Position numbers and translations under genes: made by a program. The notes below the pieces were generated by a model that did no database searches, had not been told where the DNA came from, and saw only the letters and a program-made list of their open reading frames with translations. This document shows, piece by piece, positions 15,906-24,116 of a stretch of DNA of 64,000 nt. Positions within the stretch are counted from its first letter, which is position 1. Each line of letters starts with the position of its first letter. Origin of the DNA: Lentisphaerae bacterium GWF2_57_35 (lineage in GTDB: Bacteria; Verrucomicrobiota; Kiritimatiellia; CAIQIC01; GWF2-57-35); NCBI GenBank assembly GCA_001804865.1, contig MHBK01000027.1, positions 62,001 through 126,000 on the forward strand, given 5' to 3'.

Positions 15906-18590
15906 ATGTCTGAGTTGCCCAAGAATTACGATCCGAAAGCCATTGAGCAGAAGTGGTACCAATGGCATCTTGACCACAACACCTTTCACAGCGACGCGCA
16001 AGGCGGCGGCGAGCCGTATTGCATTGTGATCCCGCCGCCGAACGTCACCGGCATCCTGCATATGGGACACGCGCTGAACAATACGATTCAGGATGTCCTG
16101 ACCCGTTGGAAACGCATGCAAGGCAAGAATGCGGTCTGGGTGCCTGGTACCGACCATGCAGGCATCGCCACGCAGAACGTCGTGGAACGGCAACTGCGCA
16201 AGGAAGGCAAAACCCGCGGCGACCTGGGGCGCGAAGCGTTTCTCGAACGCGTCTGGACCTGGCGTGGGGAATACGGCAGCACGATCATCAACCAGTTGAA
16301 GAAGCTGGGCTCGTCGTGCGACTGGCAACGCGAACGTTTCACCATGGACGAGGGATTGAGCGACGCCGTGGCCGAGGTGTTCATCCGCCTGTACGAGAAG
16401 AAGCTGATTTACAAAGGCAAATACATCATCAACTGGTGTCCGCGCTGCCAGACCGCTCTTTCCGACGAGGAAAGCGAACACAAGGAAATGGCCGGAAAGC
16501 TTTATCACCTGCGCTATCCGATCGCCGGCGGCCGGAAAAAAGATTATATCGTGGTGGCGACCACGCGCCCGGAAACCCTGCTGGGCGACGTGGCGGTGGC
16601 GATCAATCCGCGCGACGAACGCTATCGCAGCCTGGTGGGCAAGACGCTCCAGTTGCCCATTCTCGACCGCGAATTGAAGGTTATCGAGGACGACTTTGTG
16701 GATCCTAAATTCGGAACCGGCGTGGTCAAGGTGACCCCGGCGCACGATCCGAACGACTTTGAAATGGGCCAGCGGCACAAGCTGGAATCCATCGACGTCA
16801 TGAATAACGACGGCACGATGAACGAAGCGGCGGGCCCCTATGCCGGCCTGACGCGCGAAAAGTGCCGCGAAAAAATCGTGGAAGATCTACAGGCCGCCGG
16901 GCTCATCGAGAAAATCGAAGATCACCAGAACGCCGTCGGGCATTGCTATCGTTGTCATACCATGGTGGAGCCCCGGTTGTCGCCGCAGTGGTTCGTGAAG
17001 ATGAAGCCTTTGGCCCGCCCGGCCATTGAGGCGGTGAAGGAAGGCCGCATTCGCTTCGTGCCCGAGCGCTGGAACAAGGTGTATCTGGAATGGATGGAGA
17101 ACATCCGCGACTGGTGCATTTCCCGCCAGATTTGGTGGGGGCACCGGGTGCCGGTGTTTTATTGCGACGGTTGCGGCCATGAGTGGGCCGCCAAAGGCCG
17201 ACCCGATAAGTGCCCGACTTGCGGATCGGCGCAGCTCCGTCAGGACGAGGACGTGCTCGATACGTGGTTCTCTTCCTGGCTATGGCCGTTCAGCGTGTTC
17301 GGCTGGCCGAACAAGAGCGACGACCTGTCCTTCTACTACCCGACCCATTCCCTGGTGACGGCTTCCGAAATCATTTTCTTCTGGGTCGCGCGCATGATCA
17401 TGGCCGGCCTGGAATTCATGGGCGATATTCCCTTCCGCGAAGTTTACATTCACGGTACGGTGCGCGACGATTCCGGCCGCAAGATGAGCAAGAGCCTGGG
17501 CAATTCGATCGATCCGTTGTCGATCATTGAACAATACAGCGCCGATGCGTTGCGCTTCAGCCTGATCATGCTCACGGCCACGGGCCAGGACGTCTATGTG
17601 TCGAACGAGAAGTTCGAGATCGGCCGTAATTTCGGTACGAAGATCTGGAATGCCGCGCGGTTCATGCAGATGCATACCAAGGATCAGAAGTTCGATATTT
17701 GCAATCCGGGCTTCCGTCCTGATTTGCTGAGCGCCGACGATCAGCACATCCTGGCCCGCCTGCATGCCGCCGTGGCCGCCTGCACCGAAAATCTGGAGCG
17801 TTTCCGCTTCAACGACTACGCCAAGGCGCTGTACGAGTTCCTCTGGCACCAGTTCTGCGACTGGTACGTCGAATACTCCAAGCCGACTTTGTATTCGGAG
17901 AATATCGAACGCCGGAACGAAGTGCTCAAGGTGATGCATTACGTCTTTGCCAACTCCTTGAAGTTGCTGCATCCGTTGATGCCGTTCCTGTCGGAAGAAC
18001 TCTGGCACGGCATGGGATACAGCGAAACCGCCGAGACGATCATGCAGGCGCCCTGGCCGGTTGACATGGAGTATGACGAGTTGCGCGAATGGGGCGTGAC
18101 CCAGCGGGCGGTCAATTACGTGGACGCCAAGCATGAATTGATCCGCATTGGCCGCACCCTGCGTTCCGATTACGGCATTCCGCCCGGCCAAAAGGTCGAT
18201 TTCATCGCCCGGCCCGCCAACGAACAGCACGTCGATCAGCTCGAAATGGACAAGGACATGATCGCCGGGCTTCTCAAGGCCGAGCATTTCACCGTCGACC
18301 CGCAATTCACGCCGCCCAACGCCATGCCGAGCGGGTTGAGCCCGTTGGGGAATCTGTACATGTCCCTGCAAGGCTTTGTCGATGTTGAAGCCGAGGCAAA
18401 GAAGCTGGGCGACCAGCTCGAAAAGGTCGAGACGGAACTGAAGCGCGTGACGAAGAAACTCGACAACATGGATTTTGTCAGCAAGGCGCCGCCCGAAGTG
18501 GTCGATCAGCAAAAAGCGAAAAAAGACGAGTTGTTGGAGAAGCGCGAGAAGCTGTGCAAATTGATCGAGACTTTGTCGGCGCAGGGGTAG
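15906..18590 (+). CDS. valS: Valyl-tRNA synthetase
   Basis: Charges tRNA-Val. 894 residues from ATG 15906, which fits the family start (SELPKNYDPKAIEQKWYQ). The HIGH motif appears as HMGHALNN and the KMSKS motif as KMSKSLGNSIDP. A CP1 editing domain lies between them (TTRPETLLGDVAVAI), and zinc-type cysteines occur at CPRCQTALSDEE and CDGCGHEW. The C-terminal coiled coil is EAEAKKLGDQLEKVETELKR. The open frame runs further upstream inside cimA, but that part overlaps coding sequence. Its place as last gene behind a leader peptide with three Val codons is notable, since aminoacyl-tRNA synthetase genes are often controlled by their own tRNA. Confidence 0.95.
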   Translation: MSELPKNYDPKAIEQKWYQWHLDHNTFHSDAQGGGEPYCIVIPPPNVTGILHMGHALNNTIQDVLTRWKRMQGKNAVWVPGTDHAGIATQNVVERQLRKEGKTRGDLGREAFLERVWTWRGEYGSTIINQLKKLGSSCDWQRERFTMDEGLSDAVAEVFIRLYEKKLIYKGKYIINWCPRCQTALSDEESEHKEMAGKLYHLRYPIAGGRKKDYIVVATTRPETLLGDVAVAINPRDERYRSLVGKTLQLPILDRELKVIEDDFVDPKFGTGVVKVTPAHDPNDFEMGQRHKLESIDVMNNDGTMNEAAGPYAGLTREKCREKIVEDLQAAGLIEKIEDHQNAVGHCYRCHTMVEPRLSPQWFVKMKPLARPAIEAVKEGRIRFVPERWNKVYLEWMENIRDWCISRQIWWGHRVPVFYCDGCGHEWAAKGRPDKCPTCGSAQLRQDEDVLDTWFSSWLWPFSVFGWPNKSDDLSFYYPTHSLVTASEIIFFWVARMIMAGLEFMGDIPFREVYIHGTVRDDSGRKMSKSLGNSIDPLSIIEQYSADALRFSLIMLTATGQDVYVSNEKFEIGRNFGTKIWNAARFMQMHTKDQKFDICNPGFRPDLLSADDQHILARLHAAVAACTENLERFRFNDYAKALYEFLWHQFCDWYVEYSKPTLYSENIERRNEVLKVMHYVFANSLKLLHPLMPFLSEELWHGMGYSETAETIMQAPWPVDMEYDELREWGVTQRAVNYVDAKHELIRIGRTLRSDYGIPPGQKVDFIARPANEQHVDQLEMDKDMIAGLLKAEHFTVDPQFTPPNAMPSGLSPLGNLYMSLQGFVDVEAEAKKLGDQLEKVETELKRVTKKLDNMDFVSKAPPEVVDQQKAKKDELLEKREKLCKLIETLSAQG

Positions 18591-18596
18591 TGGTCG

Positions 18597-18649
18597 ATGG
18601 AAAAGCCCATTTTTGACATTTCCTATATTCGGGCATAAGTCTTTTCCAT
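18597..18649 (+). promoter_or_regulatory. Dyad and possible promoter before the alcohol dehydrogenase gene
   Basis: ATGGAAAAGCCC at 18597-18608 is mirrored by GGGC (18631-18634) and TTTTCCAT (18642-18649), surrounding a perfect -35-like TTGACA at 18613-18618. The matching -10 is poor (TAAGTC at the right distance). This could be a promoter with an operator or simply a hairpin after valS. Confidence 0.3.
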
Positions 18650-19631
18650 GAAAGCGATGCGGCTGGAAAAGCCAGGGCAAAGGCTGATGCTTCGAGAGGT
18701 CGAGCGACCCGTCCCGGGGACCGGGCAGGTTTTGATCGAAATCCGGGCCTGCGGCGTTTGCCGGACGGACCTTCACATCCTGGATGGCGAATTGAAGCAG
18801 CCGAAGCTGCCGCTCATTCTAGGCCACGAAATCGTGGGACGCATTCTGGAAAGAGGGGCCGGATGCGATGGCGTGCAGGTGGGCCAGAGGGTGGGCGTTC
18901 CCTGGCTTGGATATACTTGCGGCGTTTGCTCCTATTGCCGAACCGGCGCAGAAAATTTATGTCCCCAGGCCCGGTTTACCGGCTATCAAATCGATGGCGG
19001 CTATGCCGAATATGCCGTAGCCGATTTCCGCTACTGTTTTCCGATCCCCGATAACTTCTCCGATATGGACGCAGCCCCGTTGCTATGCGCCGGGTTGATC
19101 GGATTCCGATCTTATCGAATGGCCGGCGAGGCGGCAGGCATTGGTCTCTACGGCTTTGGCGCGGCGGCTCATATCGTCGCGCAAGTGGCCGTGCAACAAG
19201 GCCGGAAGGTGTTTGCCTTCACGCGACCCGGCGATGAGGACGGACAGTCGTTTGCCTTGAAGCTGGGCGCAGTTTGGGCGGGGGATTCCAGCGCCTATCC
19301 GCCGGAACCGTTGGATGCGGCAATCATTTTTGCGCCGGTTGGGGCTCTGGCGCCAGCGGCGTTGCGGGCGGTCCGTCCCGGCGGACGGGTGATTTGTGCC
19401 GGCATCCACATGAGCGATATCCCGTCGTTTCCCTATGAGTGGTTGTGGATGGAGCGCGAAATTCGCTCCGTAGCCAATCTGACGCGCGCCGACGGCTTCG
19501 ATTTCTTCCGCACCATTTCCGGCATGACCATCCAGACGACGACGCAGCCCTTTCGGTTGGAAGCGGCCAACGAAGCGCTGGACCGCTTGAAAACGGGACG
19601 AATACAGGGCGCTGCGGTCCTGGCCTTATAA
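18648..19631 (+). CDS. Zinc-dependent alcohol dehydrogenase family protein
   Basis: Medium-chain dehydrogenase/reductase of 327 residues, probably oxidising an alcohol or reducing an aldehyde with NAD(P). The catalytic-zinc motif is ACGVCRTDLHILDGE followed by LILGHEIVGR. The four structural-zinc cysteines are in CGVCSYCRTGAENLC. The nucleotide-binding turn is LYGFGAAAHIVAQVA, a shortened glycine motif seen in this zinc-binding alcohol dehydrogenase group. It starts 57 bases after valS. Its end overlaps the convergent PLD-like gene by 6 bases. The substrate cannot be told from sequence. Confidence 0.88.
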   Translation: MKAMRLEKPGQRLMLREVERPVPGTGQVLIEIRACGVCRTDLHILDGELKQPKLPLILGHEIVGRILERGAGCDGVQVGQRVGVPWLGYTCGVCSYCRTGAENLCPQARFTGYQIDGGYAEYAVADFRYCFPIPDNFSDMDAAPLLCAGLIGFRSYRMAGEAAGIGLYGFGAAAHIVAQVAVQQGRKVFAFTRPGDEDGQSFALKLGAVWAGDSSAYPPEPLDAAIIFAPVGALAPAALRAVRPGGRVICAGIHMSDIPSFPYEWLWMEREIRSVANLTRADGFDFFRTISGMTIQTTTQPFRLEAANEALDRLKTGRIQGAAVLAL

Positions 19632-20150
19632 GTCCGGATAATCTGCGCAATGGGATTTCCGTCCGCAGGCGCTGCAATGAGAACCCATCCATACCCCGTC
19701 AAATTGATCCATGACTTGGCGGATGAGGGCCGGATCGGTTGTCAGCAGTCCGGCTTCGAAATTCCGGCGGTTTGAGCTTTTGGCGCCCATGCCGGCGCCG
19801 GTCAGATTGGCGCTGCCCGTGTAGGCGATCCGTCCGTCCGCTACGACGGCTTTGAAATGAACGCGGGGACAAAGAATACGCTCCATGCCGTGAATCAGAT
19901 TTTCATAGCGATCGAAATCGCGGCGAAACAGCGGGCCGGGTTCCTTCGCATGAAGGAGCCGGATTTCAACTCCCTTGTCGGCCAGCCCCGACAAGACTTC
20001 AAGAAAGGGAATCATGCGTTTCCCTTTGGCCACATGCAGATCCTTGAGATCCGAGGTGGCCAGCCAGAGGAACTTTTCGGCGGAAGGGACGGCCTCCTGG
20101 ATAACCCGGCGGTAGATGTCGATATCGCGAATGAATTCGGTGCGTTGCAT
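19626..20150 (-). CDS. Phospholipase D-like protein with one HKD motif
   Basis: 174 residues. The single HKD motif reads VHFKAVVADGRIAYTGSANL (H-x-K-x4-D then GSANLTG). Single-motif members of this superfamily, such as the Nuc endonuclease, act as dimers, so this may be a nuclease rather than a lipase. The C-terminus carries a small cysteine/histidine cluster (HCSACGRKSHC) that could bind zinc. No signal peptide is seen, so the protein is probably cytoplasmic. It is convergent with and just overlaps the alcohol dehydrogenase gene; the methyltransferase gene lies 13 bases upstream in the same direction. Confidence 0.8.
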   Translation of the reverse strand: MQRTEFIRDIDIYRRVIQEAVPSAEKFLWLATSDLKDLHVAKGKRMIPFLEVLSGLADKGVEIRLLHAKEPGPLFRRDFDRYENLIHGMERILCPRVHFKAVVADGRIAYTGSANLTGAGMGAKSSNRRNFEAGLLTTDPALIRQVMDQFDGVWMGSHCSACGRKSHCADYPDL

Positions 20151-20163
20151 GCGTTACGATGGA

Positions 20164-20910
20164 TTATAGCTCTTGAGCCGGCAGGTCGTCCATTTCTTTG
20201 CGAAATCCAAGAATCAGGAATTCCGGGGTATCGGTCGGAAAAGGGACCGGATAAGTTTCCAGGAACTTGTGCGTGAAAGGAGGGCTGTCTTCCAGGATTT
20301 TTGCGTAGTGCTTGGGTTCTAGAAGCTCCTGGTAATCGTCCGTCCGTCGGATGAAGACCGGAATGCGTACGCCCGCCACGAGTTCCATGAACCCTTCGAC
20401 CGGCTGTTCCGGCGAATCGAATTCTTTGAACAGGATCTGGTCCTTCAGCAAGTTTCGGACAAAGTCAGGATTGAAGACTGCGAAAAGAAAAAGTCCTGAC
20501 GGCTTGAGCCGCCGATCGATGTGTTCGAAAAGCTCCCGGATGTTGGCCACGAATTGAAAGACCATGATGGCGGTGATGACGTCGTAGGTGCAGTCCGGCG
20601 GCGTTGCTTCGATGTCGCCATGCAAGACTTGAACCGATGCCGGCAACTGCTGCCGGGCGATTTCAATCATGCCTTCCGATGGATCGACGCCCGTCACTTC
20701 AAAGCCTCGTTTATAAAGAGTCCTGCAAAATTGCCCCGCACCGCAGCCGATGTCGAGGGCCTTCAAGCCACCCGCCTTTGGGAAATGCTCGTCGATCACA
20801 TCCAAAATCGGCGGATAGACCAGCAGGATCGTATCCGCGGAACCCGCCGGAATCTTGTGGGGCGCCTTCGCGTCGTGAAAAACGCCGGTTAAATTGTCCC
20901 AAGGGTTCAT
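20164..20910 (-). CDS. Class I SAM-dependent methyltransferase
   Basis: 248 residues. Motif I is ALDIGCGAGQFCRTLYKRG, followed by acidic motif II (VTGVDPSEGMIEIAR) and motif III at HGDIEATPPDCTYDVITAIM. This is the Methyltransf_11/25-type fold without a recognisable substrate domain. The start at 20910 is chosen because GGAGG lies 5 bases before that ATG; an ATG at 20922 would add four residues. It is probably co-transcribed with the PLD-like gene downstream. Confidence 0.85.
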   Translation of the reverse strand: MNPWDNLTGVFHDAKAPHKIPAGSADTILLVYPPILDVIDEHFPKAGGLKALDIGCGAGQFCRTLYKRGFEVTGVDPSEGMIEIARQQLPASVQVLHGDIEATPPDCTYDVITAIMVFQFVANIRELFEHIDRRLKPSGLFLFAVFNPDFVRNLLKDQILFKEFDSPEQPVEGFMELVAGVRIPVFIRRTDDYQELLEPKHYAKILEDSPPFTHKFLETYPVPFPTDTPEFLILGFRKEMDDLPAQEL

Positions 20911-21014
20911 GCTGCCCTCCATCCGCTAACAGTAAAGAGTCTCGCTATAATAATGCGCCAAAATGGCGTGGGTGCAATGTGGAGATCTAAAGATTGCTGA
21001 GGCCGCAAGTTCAA

Positions 21015-21043
21015 TTGACAGGAAATACGATTAATAATATGTT
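21015..21043 (+). promoter_or_regulatory. Promoter of the Phd/PIN toxin-antitoxin pair
   Basis: A perfect TTGACA at 21015-21020 is followed after 17 bases by TATGTT at 21038-21043. The region up to the antitoxin start is very A+T rich (GTTATATCATACGGAATATA) compared with its surroundings. This fits an autoregulated operator and perhaps acquired DNA. Confidence 0.5.
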
Positions 21044-21073
21044 ATATCATACGGAATATAATATGGTGAAAAT

Positions 21074-21352
21074 ATGACCAAGATCATTGCCATGCAGGAT
21101 ATACGAACTTCTTTAGCGGCGATAGCCGATGAGGTGGAGAAGGGAACGCGGTTTATTGTGGTCCGAAATTCAAAACCCGCCTTTCAACTGACGCCGGTGG
21201 AAAGCGGCCTAAGTGAGGTACTAAGCCGCCCGGCCTTCACGTTGAAAGAAATGCGCGCCCGCTTCGAAGCCGATCCGGTAACCAAAGACGAAATGAATGC
21301 GTCTGAAGTGGATCGGATTATCCATGAAGTTCACCAGAAAAAGGCGAAATAG
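21074..21352 (+). CDS. Phd/YefM-family antitoxin
   Basis: 92 residues. The N-terminal part (IIAMQDIRTSLAAIADEVEKG then RFIVVRNSKPAFQLTPVE) is the Phd/YefM DNA-binding fold. The C-terminal part is charged and probably disordered, the usual toxin-neutralising tail. It precedes the PIN toxin gene by 14 bases and would both bind its own promoter and inhibit the toxin. GGTGAAAAT before the ATG is a weak ribosome site. Confidence 0.82.
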   Translation: MTKIIAMQDIRTSLAAIADEVEKGTRFIVVRNSKPAFQLTPVESGLSEVLSRPAFTLKEMRARFEADPVTKDEMNASEVDRIIHEVHQKKAK

Positions 21353-21366
21353 CCTGTCGAGAGTTC

Positions 21367-21783
21367 ATGCGCTTAGTCGTCGATACAAATCTTATCGTCT
21401 CCGGCTTGATTTGGGGCGGAACTCCTTTTCAATTGCTGACGCGCATTGAATGTGGCCAGGACATCCTATTTGTTTCGCGCGATATGCTGCTTGAGCTGCA
21501 AAACGTTTTGAACTATCCGAAGATAGCCTCTGTGTTAGCGCGTCGGCATGTGTCATGGGACGACTTGGTTCGATGGGCGATAGAGAAATCCACGTTGATC
21601 GTTCCCAAACCGCTGCCGAATACTGTTATTAGCGAAGACCCATCCGACGACAAATTTCTTGCCTGTGCCAAAGCGTGTTGCGCCGATTTTCTTGTTAGCG
21701 GCGATCGACATCTGCTGAAATTGCGCGTTTGGGAAAGAATTCCAATCGTCTCGGCTTCCGATTATATAAAATTTAAGATTTAA
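21367..21783 (+). CDS. PIN-family toxin (probable ribonuclease)
   Basis: 138 residues of the PIN-fold toxin family often annotated as putative toxin-antitoxin system toxin component. The acidic metal-binding residues are visible in LVVDTNLIVSGLIWGG (first Asp), VLNYPKIA and SEDPSDDKFLACA, with a final DFLVSGDRHLLKL. Such proteins cleave RNA with Mg ions. It is paired with the Phd-like antitoxin immediately upstream. Confidence 0.85.
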   Translation: MRLVVDTNLIVSGLIWGGTPFQLLTRIECGQDILFVSRDMLLELQNVLNYPKIASVLARRHVSWDDLVRWAIEKSTLIVPKPLPNTVISEDPSDDKFLACAKACCADFLVSGDRHLLKLRVWERIPIVSASDYIKFKI

Positions 21784-21972
21784 AATGTAAGATCTCATAT
21801 TTCAGAAAGAAAAAGGGGGAAGGGATGAAGTATAAAAACTTCGAGTTTGGCTTTGCTCAAGCAACAGAACGAGGAACGACTCAATAAACGGAGAAACGTC
21901 ACGTAAAGAGTCATCAAATGCCCCCTCCGCTCTTTGGACCTTGGACATCTTGGACTTCCTTGGACTTTGGAC
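21784..21972. other. Gap after the PIN toxin with a possible gene remnant and TTGGAC repeats
   Basis: A 20-codon frame beginning MKYKNFEFGFAQ (21825-21887) follows GGGGGAAGGG that touches its ATG. Further right, imperfect copies of CTTGGAC occur in a row (21937-21970). No function is proposed; it may be the worn end of a lost gene. Confidence 0.25.
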
Positions 21973-22608
21973 TCACTTCCCGTCCAGCCGCCGTCCCATG
22001 AGCCAGACTTCGTGCGAGGGGCGTTGGGCGAGGGGAGGCATGAGGGCTTTGGCGAGCACTTGGAATTGGAAGCGGCTGAAGAAGGCTTTGCCGGCGTCTG
22101 TGCCGGTGGTTAGGTGGACGCCGGGGACGCCTTGGGCTTTGAGAAAGGCGAGGAATTGTTCCATGAGTTGCGAGCCGAGGCCGCGGCCCTGATATCCCGG
22201 CTTGATGTTGCTGTGCAGGTGGGCGGGATAACCGGCGGTAAGGCTTCCATGCAATTTCTTCCAGGCCGGGGCGCTTTTCAGGCTGAACAGGAGCAGCTTC
22301 CAGAGGTTGGGATTGCACCAGCGACGGTTGCTGAGGAAGAGGCGGAGGAGGCGCGGCAGGATGTGTCGGACATAGACCCGCTCGTAGCGTTGGGTGTCCA
22401 GACAGCCCGATAAATAGCCAACCACTTCGCCGTTTTCTTCTGCCACGAACAGCGAGCCGGGTTCGTATCGGAGATGATAACCGATGACGGATTCGGCAAT
22501 GAACTCTTCATCGTCGATAAAGCCCTTCATGGATTGGCCGTAGCGGGAAGTCTCATAGCAGATGTGGCGCACGGCAGCTTCGTCGGAAGGTTGAAACAAC
22601 CGGATCAT
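21973..22608 (-). CDS. GNAT-family N-acetyltransferase
   Basis: 211 residues. The acetyl-CoA-binding motif A is IKPGYQGRGLGSQLMEQFL (Q-x-x-G-x-G/A), preceded by FVAEENGEVVGYLSG. The last strand region FQVLAKALMP is usual for GNATs. The start at 22608 overlaps the stop of the deacetylase gene (ATGA), with GGAAGG a few bases upstream, so the two are translated in tandem. Acceptor substrate unknown; the pairing with a PIG-L deacetylase suggests both act on an amino sugar, which is an inference. Confidence 0.85.
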   Translation of the reverse strand: MIRLFQPSDEAAVRHICYETSRYGQSMKGFIDDEEFIAESVIGYHLRYEPGSLFVAEENGEVVGYLSGCLDTQRYERVYVRHILPRLLRLFLSNRRWCNPNLWKLLLFSLKSAPAWKKLHGSLTAGYPAHLHSNIKPGYQGRGLGSQLMEQFLAFLKAQGVPGVHLTTGTDAGKAFFSRFQFQVLAKALMPPLAQRPSHEVWLMGRRLDGK

Positions 22609-24020
22609 GGATGGCCTTCCACCGGTTGGCGAACAAGGATTTGCCAACTGGTTTGAGAGACGCTTTTTGTGCCCAGCATCCCGTGCGCCTGCGCGAACAG
22701 CCGCGTTGGATCGTTTAAGATCACCCAGGGAATTTTGAACGTGATCTGGCGTCCGCTTTCGTAGACGGCGATCGACGAGGAGGAGAGTTTGACGGCTTGA
22801 TCGGAGACCATGGTCATGCCGGGCCTCCAGTAGATGTTCAGTTTGGGCATTTCGGGAAAGCGAATGTCTTTTCGATAGCCGTGGAGATGGAGGAACAGGC
22901 CGGCTTCCTTGCCGAGCAAACTGCGGAAGGTCACATGTACTTCCAGGCCCGACTTGGTTTCGTTGTAGGTCACGCCGGAGACGCCGTTGGAGGCGAGGAA
23001 GGCTTCTTCCTCCTGGGCTTCCCAGGTTGCATGGGCGGCGTTCGTAGGTGAGGGAAACGAGGTCAATTGGATGAACTGGGGTTGGGTGAAAAGTTCGTTT
23101 TGACGCGCAAACGACAACATCCAGTGTTCGGAGTTGACGGTTTGCGATTTATAGAGGCGGATGGCGTTGGCTTTGGTTCGGACTTGCGCGCCCTCCAGCA
23201 TGCTCATGAACCCGGGAGAGGTTGGCGTTACGAGCGCAGGCGGGAGCGGGAGTCCATTTGCGGGATCGTAATCGGCGGGGGTGGGCCACTGGCCTGCGTG
23301 CACGGGGTAGCAATAGACGGACGGCGGCGGCAGCCGGCCTTCGAGATTGAAAAGCACCAGGTTGATGTAGAGGTAATAGGCTTGATGGTCGGGATGCCGG
23401 TCGGCGGGGTGCGTGACCAGTATCCGGGTCGGGCGGAAGTCTTCCACCTGCCGTTGTAGATCGATCATGATGTTTTCGCCCTTGTAAGCGCGTCCGGCCG
23501 AATAGGCGTCGGCGTACGGCACTTCGCGGGTATCGGTCAGCAGGCTGTAAAATGGGGCCGATTTATCCCAGTGCTCTTCCCAGATGAACAACGTTCCGAG
23601 ATCCGGATAGCCGAGGAAGACGAGCTGGTTGCTGGACAGTCCCAGTGCCTGGGTGGCGGCCAGGGCTTCGCGCCGCCGGGTCTCGCCCATTTGACGATTG
23701 CCGGAGGAGGTGAGGAACGGCTCTTTTTTGTAGAGCATGAAGGCTACTTCGTTGTGATCGCCATAGGTCAGGAATACAACGCGGACCTGCGCGCCGGTGG
23801 CTAGCGCTTGCTGGATGGCGCCGCCGGCGCCCAGGGTTTCGTCGTCTTCGTGCGGCGCAAGCACGAGCAGTCGGTCGGTTGGGGAAAGAGGCGGCATGAG
23901 CGGCTGGTGGGGGCGTATGAAAGACCGGGGCGTCCAAGTCATCCGGATGGCGATGGCCAGCAGGACGATGCCGGCCAGAAGGAACATCCACTGCTTGAGG
24001 CGCTTTGAAGAAGGTTTCAT
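22605..24020 (-). CDS. Membrane-anchored PIG-L family deacetylase
   Basis: About 471 residues. After a short basic stretch there is one N-terminal membrane helix (WMFLLAGIVLLAIAI), so the enzyme is probably anchored and faces the periplasm. The PIG-L/LmbE zinc motif is APHEDDETLGAGG, and the second motif is THPADRHPDHQAYY. The family removes N-acetyl groups from amino sugars such as GlcNAc. The C-terminal 200 residues are beta-rich and not recognised. The ATG at 24020 is preferred to a TTG three codons upstream. Coupled to the GNAT gene by ATGA overlap. Confidence 0.85.
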   Translation of the reverse strand: MKPSSKRLKQWMFLLAGIVLLAIAIRMTWTPRSFIRPHQPLMPPLSPTDRLLVLAPHEDDETLGAGGAIQQALATGAQVRVVFLTYGDHNEVAFMLYKKEPFLTSSGNRQMGETRRREALAATQALGLSSNQLVFLGYPDLGTLFIWEEHWDKSAPFYSLLTDTREVPYADAYSAGRAYKGENIMIDLQRQVEDFRPTRILVTHPADRHPDHQAYYLYINLVLFNLEGRLPPPSVYCYPVHAGQWPTPADYDPANGLPLPPALVTPTSPGFMSMLEGAQVRTKANAIRLYKSQTVNSEHWMLSFARQNELFTQPQFIQLTSFPSPTNAAHATWEAQEEEAFLASNGVSGVTYNETKSGLEVHVTFRSLLGKEAGLFLHLHGYRKDIRFPEMPKLNIYWRPGMTMVSDQAVKLSSSSIAVYESGRQITFKIPWVILNDPTRLFAQAHGMLGTKSVSQTSWQILVRQPVEGHP

Positions 24021-24080
24021 GGCGGACAAGCTTGCAGGAAAACAGCTGTCGGGGTCAATGCGATTAATCCGTGACGGAAG

Positions 24081-24102
24081 GCCACCGGCTTACGCCGGCG
24101 GC
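24081..24102. repeat. Short GC-rich hairpin, possible terminator after the radical SAM gene
   Basis: GCCACCGGC-TTAC-GCCGGCGGC folds into a 9-bp stem with one mismatch, 15 bases beyond the stop of the leftward radical SAM gene and before the PIG-L gene. There is no T run. Confidence 0.35.
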
Positions 24103-24116
24103 TACGTAGCTGCGGG

